DNA of 64,000 nucleotides. It comes from Cryptomeria japonica. Lineage: Eukaryota > Streptophyta > Pinopsida > Cupressales > Cupressaceae. Below the pieces are notes generated by a model. It did no database searches. It was given only the letters and a program-made list of their open reading frames with translations, and was not told the origin of the DNA. The position numbers were made by a program, and so were the translations under genes. Shown here in pieces: positions 32,842-44,365 of the stretch. The DNA lies in NCBI RefSeq assembly GCF_030272615.1, contig NC_081412.1, positions 475,423,657-475,487,656 on the forward strand, read 5' to 3'. Every line of letters starts with the position of its first letter. The stretch's first letter is position 1.

Positions 32842-34100
32842 TTGAAATTACAAGCTCTCAAGTATGTCTTTGTAAATGGATATTTTTATTGGAAGAATAG
32901 TGGTGGTGTTCTATTATTTTTCCTAGATGAGTATAAAGCTAAGAAAGTATTCAACGAAATGCTTGAAGGAGTGTGGAGCCCCTTTCACAACCAAAACAAC
33001 TGCTCACAAAGTTCTTACTATAGGTTATAATTGGCCTACCCTTTTTGCTAATGGTTATAAAATGGTAAACAATGGTCATAAAATGGTAAAAAAGTATGAG
33101 GCATGCCAAAAGTTCTCTAGAAAGCTAAAACATTGAGGTGCCTTTCATCTTAGACATATTCAGAGTGAAGGCCCTTTTCATTAATGGGGCATAGACTTTA
33201 TTGGAGAAATCAATGAGAATTCTACTGGGAGATATAAGTGGATTCTAGTCGCCTCTAACTACTTTAGAAAATGGATTGAAGTTATTTCCACAAGGAAGGC
33301 TATAAGAAAAGTAGTCATTGATTTCATTATGGACAATATTATTACCAAGTTTGAGTATCGGTGAGATTGATCATGGATAATGTTATACATGCTTTAGGCC
33401 TAAAGAGTTCATTTATTTTTTCAACTCATATGGTATTGATGTGTCAAATTCTTCACCATATCACTCATAAGGGAATGGACAAGCTGGGACTAGTAACAAG
33501 AGTCTTAAAAAGATCATTAGGAGGATGTTAGGTTATAATAAGAAAGCTTGGGATTCAAAGTTGATACTTGCACTATGGGCTAATATAGCCACTATCGAAA
33601 AGGCTGACCTACTTGCAAAGTGCCATTTTAGTTAGTCTATGGAGTTGATGCCACATTACTAGTAAATAACTTGTTGCCTGTGTACAAGTTCATTCAAGAG
33701 AATCGTTAAGAAATTTATGATCCTATTGAGGATAGAATCAATCAACTAACTAAATTAGATGAGATCAGAAGAGATGCATAGAAGAATAATATCAAGTTGC
33801 AATAACAAGCCAAGATTTTGTTTGATAAAAGATAATCTAATAAACTTTTTGGGGTAGATGACTTGGTCATTATGTGGAATGCCAAGACACAAGGCAAGAG
33901 AAAAAATGGAAATTTTCAAGCCCTTTCATTAGGCCCTTACCTAATTATAGAGCTACATGGGCAAGGTTCATATTTCCCATGAAATTTGAATGGTGCATGG
34001 ACAAATCTTACAGAAATTATTTGCTGGATCCAAATCCATGCACATTTGTACATATGTATATTAAGGTCTAGTCTTGTATGTATAGTTTCCTTTTCTACTT
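32842..34100 (+). pseudogene. Gypsy integrase remnant
   Basis: The zinc-finger region (32842-33136) ends NWPTLFANGYKMV and KKYEACQKFSRKLKH, giving the closing C..C (one Cys kept). The catalytic core shows GIDFIGEINENSTGRYKWIL near 33187 (first Asp), LIMDNVIHA near 33370 (second Asp), and GNGQAGTSNKSLKKIIRRML near 33473, where the third catalytic residue of GQAESSNK has changed from Glu to Gly. Then KAWDSKLILALWANIAT and INQLTKLDEIRRDA. The DDE triad is broken. Confidence 0.75.
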
Positions 34101-34177
34101 TCTTGTTTGGGTTGTTTTGTTTGTTTTTATCTAGTCTAGCCCCAAAAGATTTAAATCATCATGTTAATCTTGCTATC

Positions 34178-34530
34178 TGAAAAAGTTGAGAAAGTACAAC
34201 TTCTAAGATTCCAAGAGCATCTGCAAGCAAAATACCCATCACAAGAGAAGATTGGAGACAAAACACAAAAAAGGCTCTAAAGAAAAGATTATCTTTTTAG
34301 AGAGGGAATTGAAAAAGAAAAGTTACAATACAATCCTTATGACAGGAGACTAGAAACCCTAAAGATGTTCAACCCTAAAGAAACCCTAAAGGGATAAATA
34401 GTATTTAATAATTAGAATAACTATTAAATACCTACAATATTATTAAATGCCTAAGTTTAGCTTAAGCGAAGAGTATACTAGACTAATAATTAAATAAATA
34501 TTTATTAGCTAATACAAGATAACTCTAACT
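34178..34530 (-). repeat. Copia 3' LTR (353 bp)
   Basis: Plus-strand limits TGAAAAAG...CTCTAACT. On the minus strand the first base pair of the expected TGTTAGAG has become AGTTAGAG. The same length as the partner LTR, with no indels seen. Confidence 0.93.
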
Positions 34531-34761
34531 CCCCACCTTAAGATGAACTTAGGTAGTAGCTAAAAACACTAAATGTAGGAAAGCAAAATGCAACTACAAG
34601 AAGAAGGCAAATTTGGGTCCTGACAAAAAGGCCTGATGAGGTACCCAATCACAACCAAATCTCTATGAAACGGAGAAATAGAGAAAACCACACTGGAAAA
34701 AACTCTACTCCAAAAAGAGATGGGAAAAGTATGGAAAAAAGAACATGAAGGAAGGAAGGCC

Positions 34762-35543
34762 TCAATGAGACCCCCCAAGGACAACTTCCTTCACCCCAAG
34801 CATAGAGAGAAACTGAAGATAGCACAGAGATGCAAAAGGTTTAGTGAAGATGTAAGCAACTTGCTCCTCTATAGGAATGTACTCCAAGATGAGAAAGCCA
34901 TCCTGAATCAATTGTCTGATGAAGTGCACGTGAAGCTCAATGTGTTTAGACCTCTGGTGCTCCAGTGGGTTATGGGAAAGGTGAATGGATCTGTGATTGT
35001 CACACCTAAGAATAGTGGTACTATCAGGAGGAAACCCAAACTCATTCATCAACTGTCGAAGTCATAAAACCTCTTGACTAGCTAACACCGCTGCTTGGTA
35101 CTCAACCTCTATAGATGATAATGCAATAGCAGACTGCTTCTTGCAAGACCATGTGATAGGACTAGACCAAGGCAAAAAGCAAAGCCAAAAGTAGACTTCT
35201 GATCTTGAGCATCACTAGCCCAATCTGAGTCGGTGAAGCCAACAATGTGAGGGGATCCTGAAGTATAGTGAATGCCAAACTATGTAGTGCCCCAAGTGTA
35301 CCTCAAAATATGTTTGGCTACTTGCCAATGGCTCTCATGAGGATCATGGGAGAACTGAGAGATAAGACCAAGCACAAAAGAAAGGTCCAGGCAGGTATGG
35401 GTCAGGTACAACAAATTGCCAACCAACTGCCTATATAAGGTAGAATCCACAAAAGGTGTAGAACAAGTGGTAGACAAAACAACACCTGACTGTAATGGTG
35501 TGGGAGTAGGCTTGCAAGTAAGCATGTCAAATCTATAAAGCAT
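34762..35543 (-). pseudogene. Copia RNase H domain
   Basis: 35543-35280 carries DMLTCKPTPTPLQSGVVLST and YRQLVGNLLYLTHTCLDLSF, the conserved RT-RNase H linker (CKP..TP......Y...VG.L.YL...RPD). 35052-34762 carries TILRCDNHRSIHLSHNPLEH, RSKHIELHVHFIRQL and YIPIEEQVAYIFTKPF, the C-terminal part with the CDN catalytic Asp and the H.D.R.HFIRE block. The intervening segment (35053-35279) has stops. Only the C-terminal Asp and the flanking histidines are easily seen. Confidence 0.8.
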
Positions 35544-35663
35544 ATAAAGAGCATACTTCTACTGAAGTATGGAAATCCCATCAGAAGACTGAATAACCCA
35601 TAGGCCCAAAAAATAGTGCAGATGGCCAAGATCTATCATCTCAAACTGCTCCATCAAGGCTCA

Positions 35664-36263
35664 CTAAATATCTTGAATCAAGGAGGATGAGCTACCAGTG
35701 ATGATAAGATCATCAACATAGAGCACAAGAATAACTATATCATCCCCCTGACATTGAATGTAGATTGTAGGATTAGAATGACAATGTGTAAACAATGTGG
35801 AAAGCAAGGAGTCCATCTTCTCATACCAGACCCGAGGAGCCTGTTTGAGACCATATAATGAATGTCGAAGTCTACAAACCAAAGAGGAATCCTGCACAAA
35901 TCCCTGAGGCTTCTCCATATAGATCTCCTCACGAAGGTCTCCATGCAAGAAAGCACTCTTCACATCCATCTGAAAAATGGTCCATCCTTGTGAAGCTACA
36001 AAAGAAAGTACAAAGTGAATAGAATTCATCTTGGTGACAGGAGCAAAGGTCTCAGAGTAATCAATAGGCTCCACCTAAGAAAACCCCTTCGCAACAAGAC
36101 AAGCCTTATACTTATTAATAGAACCATCTATAGCATACTTGGTACGATACACCCACTTACACCAAACCAACTTCCTACCCTTCAAAAGAGAACAAAGATT
36201 CCAAGTATGATTTTCATCAAAGAAGAATACTCCTCATCCATGTCCCTATCCCACTTTGAGTGA
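35664..36263 (-). pseudogene. Copia reverse transcriptase domain
   Basis: The frame 36074-35664 has DYSETFAPVTKMNSIHFVLS, FQMDVKSAFLHGDLREEIYM (first catalytic Asp), GFVQDSSLVCRLRHSLYGLK, QAPRVWYEKMDSLL and VLYVDDLIITGSSSSLI (YVDD intact). Upstream of 36074 the fingers subdomain continues in another frame. It is one of the longest intact RT blocks in the window, with the catalytic triad conserved, yet a stop follows at 35664. Confidence 0.88.
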
Positions 36264-36565
36264 CATGTCACCTTTGAAAATTTCTGAGGATCATCCCAAA
36301 TGGAATGACTCAGAAGACTAGAACTAGATGTCTGTGCAGGAGTACGATGAGTGTCAGTAGGATCACCTGCCAGAGAACCAACAACATCAACTGTAAACCA
36401 AGCCCACTTGGGCAAAGGCTGAGCAGCAGGTGGTGGTGGTGGTGGTGGTGATGGTGGCAGTGAAGGTGGATCATCATCTGCATCATCCTCAAGGAAGAAG
36501 GAATCCTCAAAATATGAAGAGGGAGGAGGAGGTAGTGAGGGAGAAGTTGTTGATGGAGACTCCAT
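36182..36565 (-). pseudogene. Copia integrase-RT hinge, proline-rich
   Basis: A 127-residue frame between integrase and RT rich in Ser, Pro and Asp (ESPSTTSPSLPPPPSSYFED, DDADDDPPSLPPSPPPPPP) and ending in WDRDMDEEYSSLMK, where copia proteins have W..AM..E..AL. The poly-Pro run is encoded by a GGT/TGG-type triplet repeat at 36426-36452. A linker without catalytic role. Confidence 0.7.
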
Positions 36566-36748
36566 CTGAGGTAGGTTCTCATCAAACTAGACATCCCGCC
36601 TAAATAAGACCTCTCGAGAATCAAGATCAAACAACCTATATGCCTTAATATCCTCACAGTAGCCAACAAAAATGAGTGGTCGGCTCTTCCACTCTATGAC
36701 TTTCCTCTAAGCATCTGGAATAAATTCCCAAGCCTCACTACCAAAAAC

Positions 36749-37669
36749 TCAGAATGAAGAAACATTAGGCCTAACATGGGACCAAGCCTCCTCAGGAGTC
36801 AACTGGCGCAATACCTTATGAGGCATACGATTATGAATATAAGTTGTACAATTAACTACCTCAGCCCAAAAAATAGGCTTCATAGAATGTGACTGGAGCA
36901 TATAATTGGCCATCTCCCTTAGTCTTCTGTTATTTCTCTCAGCAACACCATTCTGCTGAGGGGTGTGAGGAACTGATAACTGAGGCTGCAAACCATGCTT
37001 TGTGCAGAAATCTTTAAAAGCCTAATTCACATAGTCTCTCCCATTATCTATGCATATCCTCTTTATAGAAAGACCAAGCCGCTTCTCTATAAATGTCTTA
37101 AAGACTCGAAATGAATCAAAGACACCAAACTTGTACTGAAGAAAGTACACCCATGTGCATCTAGAGAAGTCATCAATAAAAGTGAGGACATACTTGGACC
37201 CTAAAAAGGAGGGAGTTAGAAATGACATAAGATCACTGTGGATCAAATCCAAGGGTGCCTTAGCACGGGTGGCTCTGCCTATAGGAAAATGATCATGGTG
37301 ATGCTTTGCAAGTGCACAACCTCGACATACACCATGAGTATAGGATATCTGAGGGAGCCCAATAACAAGTGCCTATGTCCTCATCTGCTATAATTATCTG
37401 TAGTTGACATGCCCAAAATGCTCATACCACAGTCTACTCACACAATCTGCATGTGCTACAAGAGAAACACCTCAACCATCTGGACTCCCAAAGCCATCAA
37501 AACGATATAACCGAGAATCAAGATCAACACTGCCAGTAGCCACAACCAAATCAGGATCATGGAGCTCTTGAATAACTACATCATGTGGTGAGAACTCAAT
37601 CATTTTACCAGAGCCATAATGACAAATCTGATAAATAGAGAGGAGGTTCGTGGAAATATCATGAATCAA
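36749..37669 (-). pseudogene. Copia integrase (GAG-pre-integrase and core)
   Basis: The zinc-binding part at about 37450-37290 has LWYEHFGHVNYR and GVCRGCALAKHHHDHFPIGR. The core at 37252-36749 shows DLIHSDLMSFLTPSFLGSKY (first Asp), IKRICIDNGRDYVN (second Asp), PHTPQQNGVAERNNRRLREM (Glu) and YIHNRMPHKVLRQLTPEEAW. All three acidic residues of the DDE triad are present. Stops are at about 37021, 37380 and 37470. It would insert element cDNA into the genome if intact. Confidence 0.85.
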
Positions 37670-37678
37670 AAGAACATC

Positions 37679-37948
37679 CTAAAAACAACCACCTGTCAAT
37701 GGAACAGAACCTGAACCTGAAACTGAAAGTTGTGCCGAGTCACCAACTACAATCTGTAAAGTATTACTATGAGCAAGTGAGGTAACAAGCTGCAGTGAGT
37801 GTGTCATGTGGTGAGAAACCCCAGGATCAATAATCCAAGTGGATGTAGAAGGAATAGCTCGTGCAGAAAGAGCATGCCCTTTCCCACTAGATGAGGAATA
37901 TGGAGGCCGAGGAGGAGAAATATGATGTTGTTGCATGGCTGCCTGCAA
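37679..37948 (-). pseudogene. Copia aspartic protease
   Basis: The frame has ARAIPSTSTWIIDPGVSHHM then THSLQLVTSL and LQIVVGDSAQLSVSGSGSV. It is the copia protease W..DSGAS.HM.....F, in which DSGA has become DPGV. Catalytic Asp retained, neighbouring Ser lost. A stop follows at 37681. Confidence 0.8.
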
Positions 37949-37959
37949 GGCCTCTAATT

Positions 37960-38815
37960 GTTTCCAACAATGAGAAACTGGATGACCTTCTTTGCCATAG
38001 AAGCTACAAAGTTCATCTTAATTCTTCTTAGTCTTGGAGGAAGACTCACCAGACTTAGAAGAGTGCTCCTATTTGGGATAGGACTTTGGTTTGTAATCAG
38101 ACTTAGGCAGTGGCTTGGAGGAAAGCTCACTGCCAGCTAAATATTTCTTAGGCTTCAGTTTCTGCTTCTTGTTCTCTTTAGATATCTGAGCAACCAATGA
38201 TTTCAGCTACGATCCTATGAGAGTGTCCAACTGAGATAGGTGAGCCGGCTCACGAGTCAAGCGATCAAAAAATACATCAAAAGTAGGCATGGTGAAGCGT
38301 GTACCCAATGCATCCATGGTAGAATAAAATGTGGAAGCAAATATCTGATAGGGACCTCGAAGCTTAAAGAGAATCAGATAGATACACTCTAGGTCTATCT
38401 TATTCTTACCACATCTGTGTACGACAGATCTGGTGGTTTTGAACTTGTTCAGAAAGTCCTCAATGTGAGGAAAAGACTCAGGTAACAAGGAAGAGAACTC
38501 GACCTCAATCTATGATACTTTGAACTCATTGACAATACTAAAGAGAGTTTCAAATTTGGACCACATAGCCTGAGGAGTGAGCAAACCATCAAGGTGAAAA
38601 AGCAAGTTGTTTGAAACATGTAAGGAGTTGACACCCATAGCCTCATCCATCTTATACCGGTGCTGAAGAATCTCAAAAGAATGTTGCAACAATGGCTGAT
38701 CCGCATCCAAATAGGACCACAACCCGCTTGATTTGAGAAGCCTCATCATACGAGCTTTCCAGAGGTGATAGTTTTGGGATGTAAGAAGCTCAAGTGAAGA
38801 ATCTGCCATGGGCAC
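37960..38815 (-). pseudogene. Copia gag with degenerate zinc knuckle
   Basis: The frame at 38815-38510 starts MPMADSSLELLTSQNYHLWK, then ARMMRLLKSSGLWSYLDADQ, the copia Gag opening (L...NY..W...M...L...GLW). After a stop near 38512 it continues at 38488-38207 (PESFPHIEDFLNKFKTTRSV, REPAHLSQLDTLIGS). The nucleocapsid box near 37995-38020 reads CSFYGKEGHPVSHC, with the second Cys of CX2CX4HX4C replaced by Tyr. Lys-rich stretch KENKKQKLKPKK upstream of it. Confidence 0.82.
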
Positions 38816-39641
38816 CTGTACCTGAACTTGCTCTTGATTTTTTTAATTAAGTGATCTTTCAGACTAGACAAAAGATGCAGAAGGGGTTTTTGTTTGTTTG
38901 TTTTGAGTTTAGGTGTTCTAATTTTTTGAAGTAAATTACATAAAATGGTAAAAAATAACACCCCCCATAATATGTAAAACAAAAACCCAGTACAATCTGA
39001 TAGCCAGAAAAAAAGAGAAAAGCAAAGAAAATACGACACACTATTTTTTGTACCTCGTGATTTTTTTGTAAAACAATAACTCCAAATCTGAGAAGAACTC
39101 TCCAAGACCTTTTCGATGCTGATTCGGTTTCCAAAAATGGAGTCTATTTGCCCAATTTATGGCTCCCGGAGTGCAGAAAAGAGTGCTGACTTGGACAGAA
39201 AAAAAACAAGCACCAAATGAAAAAATTAGCAAATCTCACCATCAGATCTGAGTAGGGCTCAAAAAGAGCTTCCTGACGCCTATTCATTTTCGAAAATCTA
39301 ACTCCGTTTGCCCAAGTTATGGCAAAAAGAAAAAAATCCCTCTTGTAGGGCATAAAGGGTGTAAAAAAATAAAAATATTTTTTTCTCGAAAAACATGCCT
39401 GTAAGGACCAAACTCAAATATTTTCCCAAAGCTAAATTTGTCCAAACTAGACAGATTTTATATGAAAATGGGGATTTTTGGGCATTCTAAGTGCAATGGT
39501 GAGGTCGCTTTGAGCTGAAAATGCCCAGAAACAAAAAAGATATCCCAGATCCAAACTTAAAACTCTAAAAAAGAACTGAAACCCTTACCTCCAAAGAAAA
39601 TCTTTTGAAAAGAAATCAGGAACAAGAAACAACAAATGATG
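38816..39641 (-). other. Copia 5' untranslated leader
   Basis: The region between primer site and gag. The open frames here lack copia domains and overlap one another in different frames. Unusually long (about 0.8 kb) for a leader; it may hold packaging signals, but none can be recognised by eye. Confidence 0.6.
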
Positions 39642-39653
39642 GCTCTGATACCA
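39642..39653 (-). other. Copia primer-binding site
   Basis: The minus strand reads TGGTATCAGAGC, the exact plant initiator-Met primer site, abutting the 5' LTR with no gap. Confidence 0.95.
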
Positions 39654-40006
39654 TGAAGAATTTCAGAAAGGACAACTTTTGAGATCCCAAGAGCATTTGC
39701 AAGCAAAATACCTATCACAAGAGAAGATTGGAGACAAAACACAAAAAAGGCTCTGAAGAACAGATTATCATTTCAGAGAGGGAATTGAAAAAGAAAAGTT
39801 ACAATACAATCCTTATGACAAGAGAATATAAACCCTAAATATGTGCAACCCTAAAGAAACCCTAAAAGGATAAAGAGTATTTAATAATTAGAATAATTAT
39901 TAAATACCTATAATATTATTAAATGCCTAAGTTTAGCTTAAGTGTAGAGTATAATAGACTAATAATTAAATAAATATTTATTAGCTAATACAAGATAACT
40001 CTAACA
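39654..40006 (-). repeat. Copia 5' LTR (353 bp)
   Basis: Plus-strand limits TGAAGAAT...CTCTAACA, so the minus strand begins TGTTAGAG and ends TTCTTCA (TG...CA). Confidence 0.95.
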
Positions 40007-43000
40007 CAACCATACCCAACCAAAGCCACTATTATAAATTGCCAAAAAATCTAGGGTTTCAGGTATTTTTATTGTGCAAGGTTTAAAATTATTAATCCCT
40101 TAAGTATTTATTGTGCTCTATGTTATGTTTTTGCATTGACTTGTTATTTATGGTTACCAATCACATTAGTCACAACTTATGCCTTTTTTGTTATTTGTGC
40201 AACTAGTCCCTTTGGCATAGGAAGTTTTTGTTACCCTTTTTTTAATATTTCCTAAGTCCAATTCCTTTTATTTTTCATTGCCCATGTCCCTTTGTCCCCT
40301 CCATGATATTGTACAATTGCTTGGGCATGATCATCAAATTTGAAAATGCAAGACACATAACCCTTGTCCAATACTCTTATTGTCTCAATCTCCCATCCCC
40401 TATTTTCCCAACTAACTTTTGCTAATTTATAAAATTCTATTTAAGAGGTGATACCACTTAAAAAAATTAAATAATTGTTTTCTTTGATATTTTGCAATAT
40501 GCTCAACAACATCATCACGAAGTTGAAACTCTAGGGTTTTTACATTGGTCCTCCATTCAAGAATCCTAACTTTTTTCTTCTTTTTCAACAATGTAGATCA
40601 AAATATATCTTCATTCATCTCAATTTTCTCACTAATCAAGTTTACACACTGTTTTCATCCATGCTTTGGTTTTCTACCTTAACCCCCTCCATGTTCTGGT
40701 TTTCTTCTACAATAATTTTTAAGTAAATTTGTTAATGAATTTGAAAGTCCCCGATGCCTAGCCATGGATTTCAGTTTCATTTGCATCTAACACCTTACTT
40801 CATCATCTTTTTATAAGTTTTTGAGCTGCCCCTAGGACACCATAGTAGCAGTGGTGAGAAAAAATACTATTGGAATTATGCACAACAAGATTTTGACTCA
40901 AAATTATCATGAATCTTGTTCTTATATCATGTTAGGTTTTTCTCTACATTTCTAGAAACCCTTGAGCACTAAATTTCCACAAAAAATGGATGAGCTTTAG
41001 GGATCATATTAGTTTCAGGGACTTTTAGATCATATATATTATCATTCAATCACTTAATTGGAACATACACTTAATATTTAGCATTTAATACACCTACAGT
41101 AAAAGTTAATTCCTTAAATATGTGATACATATCTGTAATGTCAAAATAGGCATATCCTATAATTTGAAACTATAGATTGCATCTATTATATTAATATTTT
41201 AGTAATATTTTATCTCATATTATAACCTCCTTTATACATCAAATGCTAAATTTAATATTTGTAATTGTAAATTTACTATAAATATTTTGTTGTTTCCTAA
41301 TATTTGTTATCCATTTTCTAATTTATATCTTGATTTCAAATCATTTAAGATGAAATCATCATTGCATGAATATCAATAGTCATAATTTATTTTTTGTTCA
41401 TAGAGTCATGTAGACAATCATTAATGATTAGAATAATATTATTTTCAGTATCATCTAAATGTAGTGATCATACACATAGGTCATGTAGACTTTCTTTATT
41501 GTCCTTTCTTACTCTTTGGCCCAAGATATTATTTTGCATGATTGATATAAATTTATATAGTGGACTAGTTTTTATATTCAAAATATTATATTAGCTAAAC
41601 TTCCCATGACTATAATATTCTACCATCTCACAATAATACTTTAATTTTTTATTCATTTACTTTTGAATTTGTAAATCTTCCTACAATCCATTAGAATCCA
41701 CTTTCTTAGGATGGCTAGTTGTGCATACCCTCTTCTTCTCTATTTTGTATTGTATTATGAATTTTATGTTTCTAAATTCTATATCTCCATACTTTCTTTA
41801 TGTACATATGTATAGTAGTTAAAATAATTAAGTTACTATTAATTTAAATTTTTCTTATTGTTCTATTTGCATATAGGATAAGTGCATAAATATATACTCC
41901 ATATATTTTTATTGGCTATATGTAAAAAAAATCACAATACACATTCCACTTTAGAAAGCTCTTATATAGTCAACTTATATTTTCCGTTATTGTAGAAGCA
42001 AATGGGTTTTTGAGATCGTTTCTTTGAATAAAAATATTCACTTGGTAGTTTTATTTTTCTTTTCATTTCTTATATTTCTATCATTTTACTTAATTTAATA
42101 TACTAATGGGAGTTTGATATTTATAGTTACCTTTATTTACATTACAATAATACTAAATTAGTAGGCAATTTGCAATGTAATATTGTTATATCTCTAACAC
42201 ATTAATCTATCTGAATGTTTTCACAAACAATGTACAAACCTTAAACATAGCTATAGGTGGGGTCTCATAATTTCCTTCCCCTATAAATAAAGGATGCATC
42301 TTGGAGGTCCTTAAAGCCTCAATTTTTATGATTGTCGAACGCATGGCTTTGTTGAGAGTAGTTAGACTTACAAAAGCATTATTCTTGCGGGGTAAATTTT
42401 TGTTACAAATCAATTTTATCAACCACTTTTGGATTTGGGGATAATCAAAACTATGTGAACATTCACATCCAACTATATATATATATAAACCCTAAAAGGA
42501 TCCACGTTTTATATGAACATCAAAACCATTACAATTACACTGTTAGATGCAAATTTTGAGAAGCAAGTTATTGAAAGAATAGAAAAGTCCTTCCAAACTC
42601 TAGATCTACAACTATTTTCCACCTACTAAATCTAATAATTGCTAAGTTTGGTCCCTTATTATGCTTCTTGAATAGCATGAACAACTAATATATCTACATT
42701 AATTTACATATGAAGAATCTATATAGAAATTGATGGATTTGTCACTACTAATATCTTAGGTCTTGGGATTATATATTTCATACACCTTGCAAGTCCTAAT
42801 GTTTGAAATGTGTATTTATTTGTTATCTATTTTTTTCTTGTGAAGTGACTTTTGCCACTAATTACTTCATCATTATATCATAGATATGTCTTTGTTTGAT
42901 CCATGAGATTATGTAAAGCTCTATGTCACGTAAGATGCATAAGAGCACTTGCAATATTGGAAGAGATTTTATAGTGCATGTAAGAGCATGATTATATGGA

Positions 43001-43195
43001 GTTAAAAATTGGAAATGAATCTTGACCAACATTATGATAGTGCATGATGAATATCATAAATATGAGAGAATAATGCCAAAAACAAGGCATCCAAGTTTGT
43101 TGGTAGGATAACATGCTATTATTTATATGATGCATGTAAGAGGAATATTTCACTATTAGCCTAAAGATTCATGATAAACCATATCTTTAGCCCCA
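40007..43195. other. No gene recognised; AT-rich
   Basis: Plus and minus frames are short and lack motifs. The first 100 bp may continue the gypsy 3' end split by the copia insertion. An (AT)n run of 12 bp is at 42473-42484. Confidence 0.45.
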
Positions 43196-43724
43196 CCTAT
43201 CTCTATCTCTCCTTATTTATCCCTCCCTCTTAATATATATTCTTTTAATCCCTACTTCTCTTTAGTTGTTTATCTCTCTATCTCTCTCTTCCTCCACCTC
43301 TCTCTCTATATCTCCTCTTATCTCTATCACTCTATCTCACTATCTACATCTCTATTTCTCTCTATCTTCCTCTCTATCTCTCTCTATATCCTCTTGTCTA
43401 TCTCTCCCTCTCTATCCCTACCCTTTATATCTCCTCTTTTTCTATTTGTATCCCTATTCTTCTCTCAATCTATCTTAATCTTTCTATCCATCTTTCTCTC
43501 CCCCCTCTATCTCTAGATATCTCTTCCTCTCTCTATCCATCTTCCCCTTCTTAGACCTCTATATCTATATCTCTTTCCTTTATCTCGTTAGCTCCATATT
43601 TATTTTTGTCTCCCTCCCTCTATCTATATCTCCTCATCTCTCCATCTTTCTATACCACTATATCTCTATGCCTCTCTACCTCTTTTTATGTCATTTCATA
43701 TCTCTATCTATATTTGTCCATTTC

Positions 43725-43763
<39 letters not shown>

Positions 43764-43890
43764 ATATTTACCTCTTTTGTCACTAGCTATCCCTCTGTCC
43801 TCTATGTTTATCTATCTTTATCTTAGTAATTCTTCTCCCATCTCTCTCTTTCTCTCTCTATCCCAATCTATCCATCTCTCTTCCGCTACC
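43196..43890. repeat. Polypyrimidine tract (TCTCTA / TATC variants)
   Basis: About 700 bp of plus-strand pyrimidine-rich sequence made of TCTC, TATC and CCTC words, including a pure (TC)n run at 43729-43761. The two open frames over it (43266-43478 and 43606-43980) are Ser/Leu/Tyr-rich translations of the repeat, not genes. Confidence 0.9.
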
Positions 43891-44109
43891 TATTGCAAAA
43901 ATAACATGATATTATTGGTAATGGAGTTTTATTATCTTCCTAGTTCAGAGATTTATTTAATCATGTTTAGATCCCAGTAAGTGTATGCATAGTTGATTTG
44001 AACTTATAACTTCTCGATTGATATAATTACTGCACATACAACATTACTTGCTAAATGGCCTACCAATTGAATATAAGTATATGAGAAAAATAGATAAATT
44101 TTTTTGCTA

Positions 44110-44365
44110 ATTGATCTTGCCTAAGGTTGTTCAACTTAGTTCTACAAGTCATTCAGGTTCTTTATTCTCCTTGGTAGTAAGCCTAAAATATTGTAAACAT
44201 TATTTTTCATATTGTGAATTAGATTCTCATCATGGTTTTTCCCTGTTTTGGTTTTCTATGTAAATTTGGTGTTCATGTGTTGAGGGTTGATTCTTATGTA
44301 CTGATAATTAATATGTTATTGCTATGTAAGCTCATGTTGTTTATTAATAATGTATTTTGATGTTC
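44110..44365 (+). repeat. Partial 5' LTR, family C (3' end only)
   Basis: Aligns with 47690-47940 of the complete LTR: shared TTGCCTAAGGTTG, ATTGTGARTTAGATTCTCA, TGGTTTTTCCCTGTTTTGG and TAATGTGTTATT-like blocks. The final CACCCCTCCTCTTAG block is missing because of the deletion junction. Confidence 0.75.

Larger units (their letters stand above)
29096..34177 (+). mobile_element. Ty3/gypsy element with extra RNase H before RT, degraded
   Basis: On the plus strand: possible gag remnant (29.1-29.9 kb), protease (29976-30490), additional RNase H (30550-30970), spacer and RT (31095-32120), RNase H (32140-32700), integrase zinc finger and core (32842-33850), integrase tail (to about 34100). It is colinear with the minus-strand element at 15.3-20.1 kb. 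Its 3' end is interrupted at 34178 by the copia element. LTRs were not identified. Stops occur every few dozen codons. Confidence 0.8.
34178..40006 (-). mobile_element. Full-length Ty1/copia LTR retrotransposon
   Basis: The element has both LTRs (34178-34530 and 39654-40006, each 353 bp), an initiator-Met primer site next to the right LTR, a purine tract next to the left LTR (minus strand AAGGTGGGGAG), and gag, protease, integrase, RT and RNase H in copia order on the minus strand. By my count the LTRs differ at about 26 of 353 positions (about 7%), so insertion is old but later than the decay of the gypsy element it interrupts. Flanking 5-bp sequences (CTATC, CAACC) match only partly, so no clear target duplication remains. 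Confidence 0.95.

Noticed and set aside
38746-39353. Aromatic, hydrophobic minus-strand frames in the copia leader
   Set aside because: They overlap each other in different frames and show no domain; more likely leader sequence.
43266-43980. Ser/Leu/Tyr-rich open frames resembling membrane proteins
   Set aside because: They lie in a polypyrimidine tract; the hydrophobic pattern comes from TCT/CTC/TAT codons.
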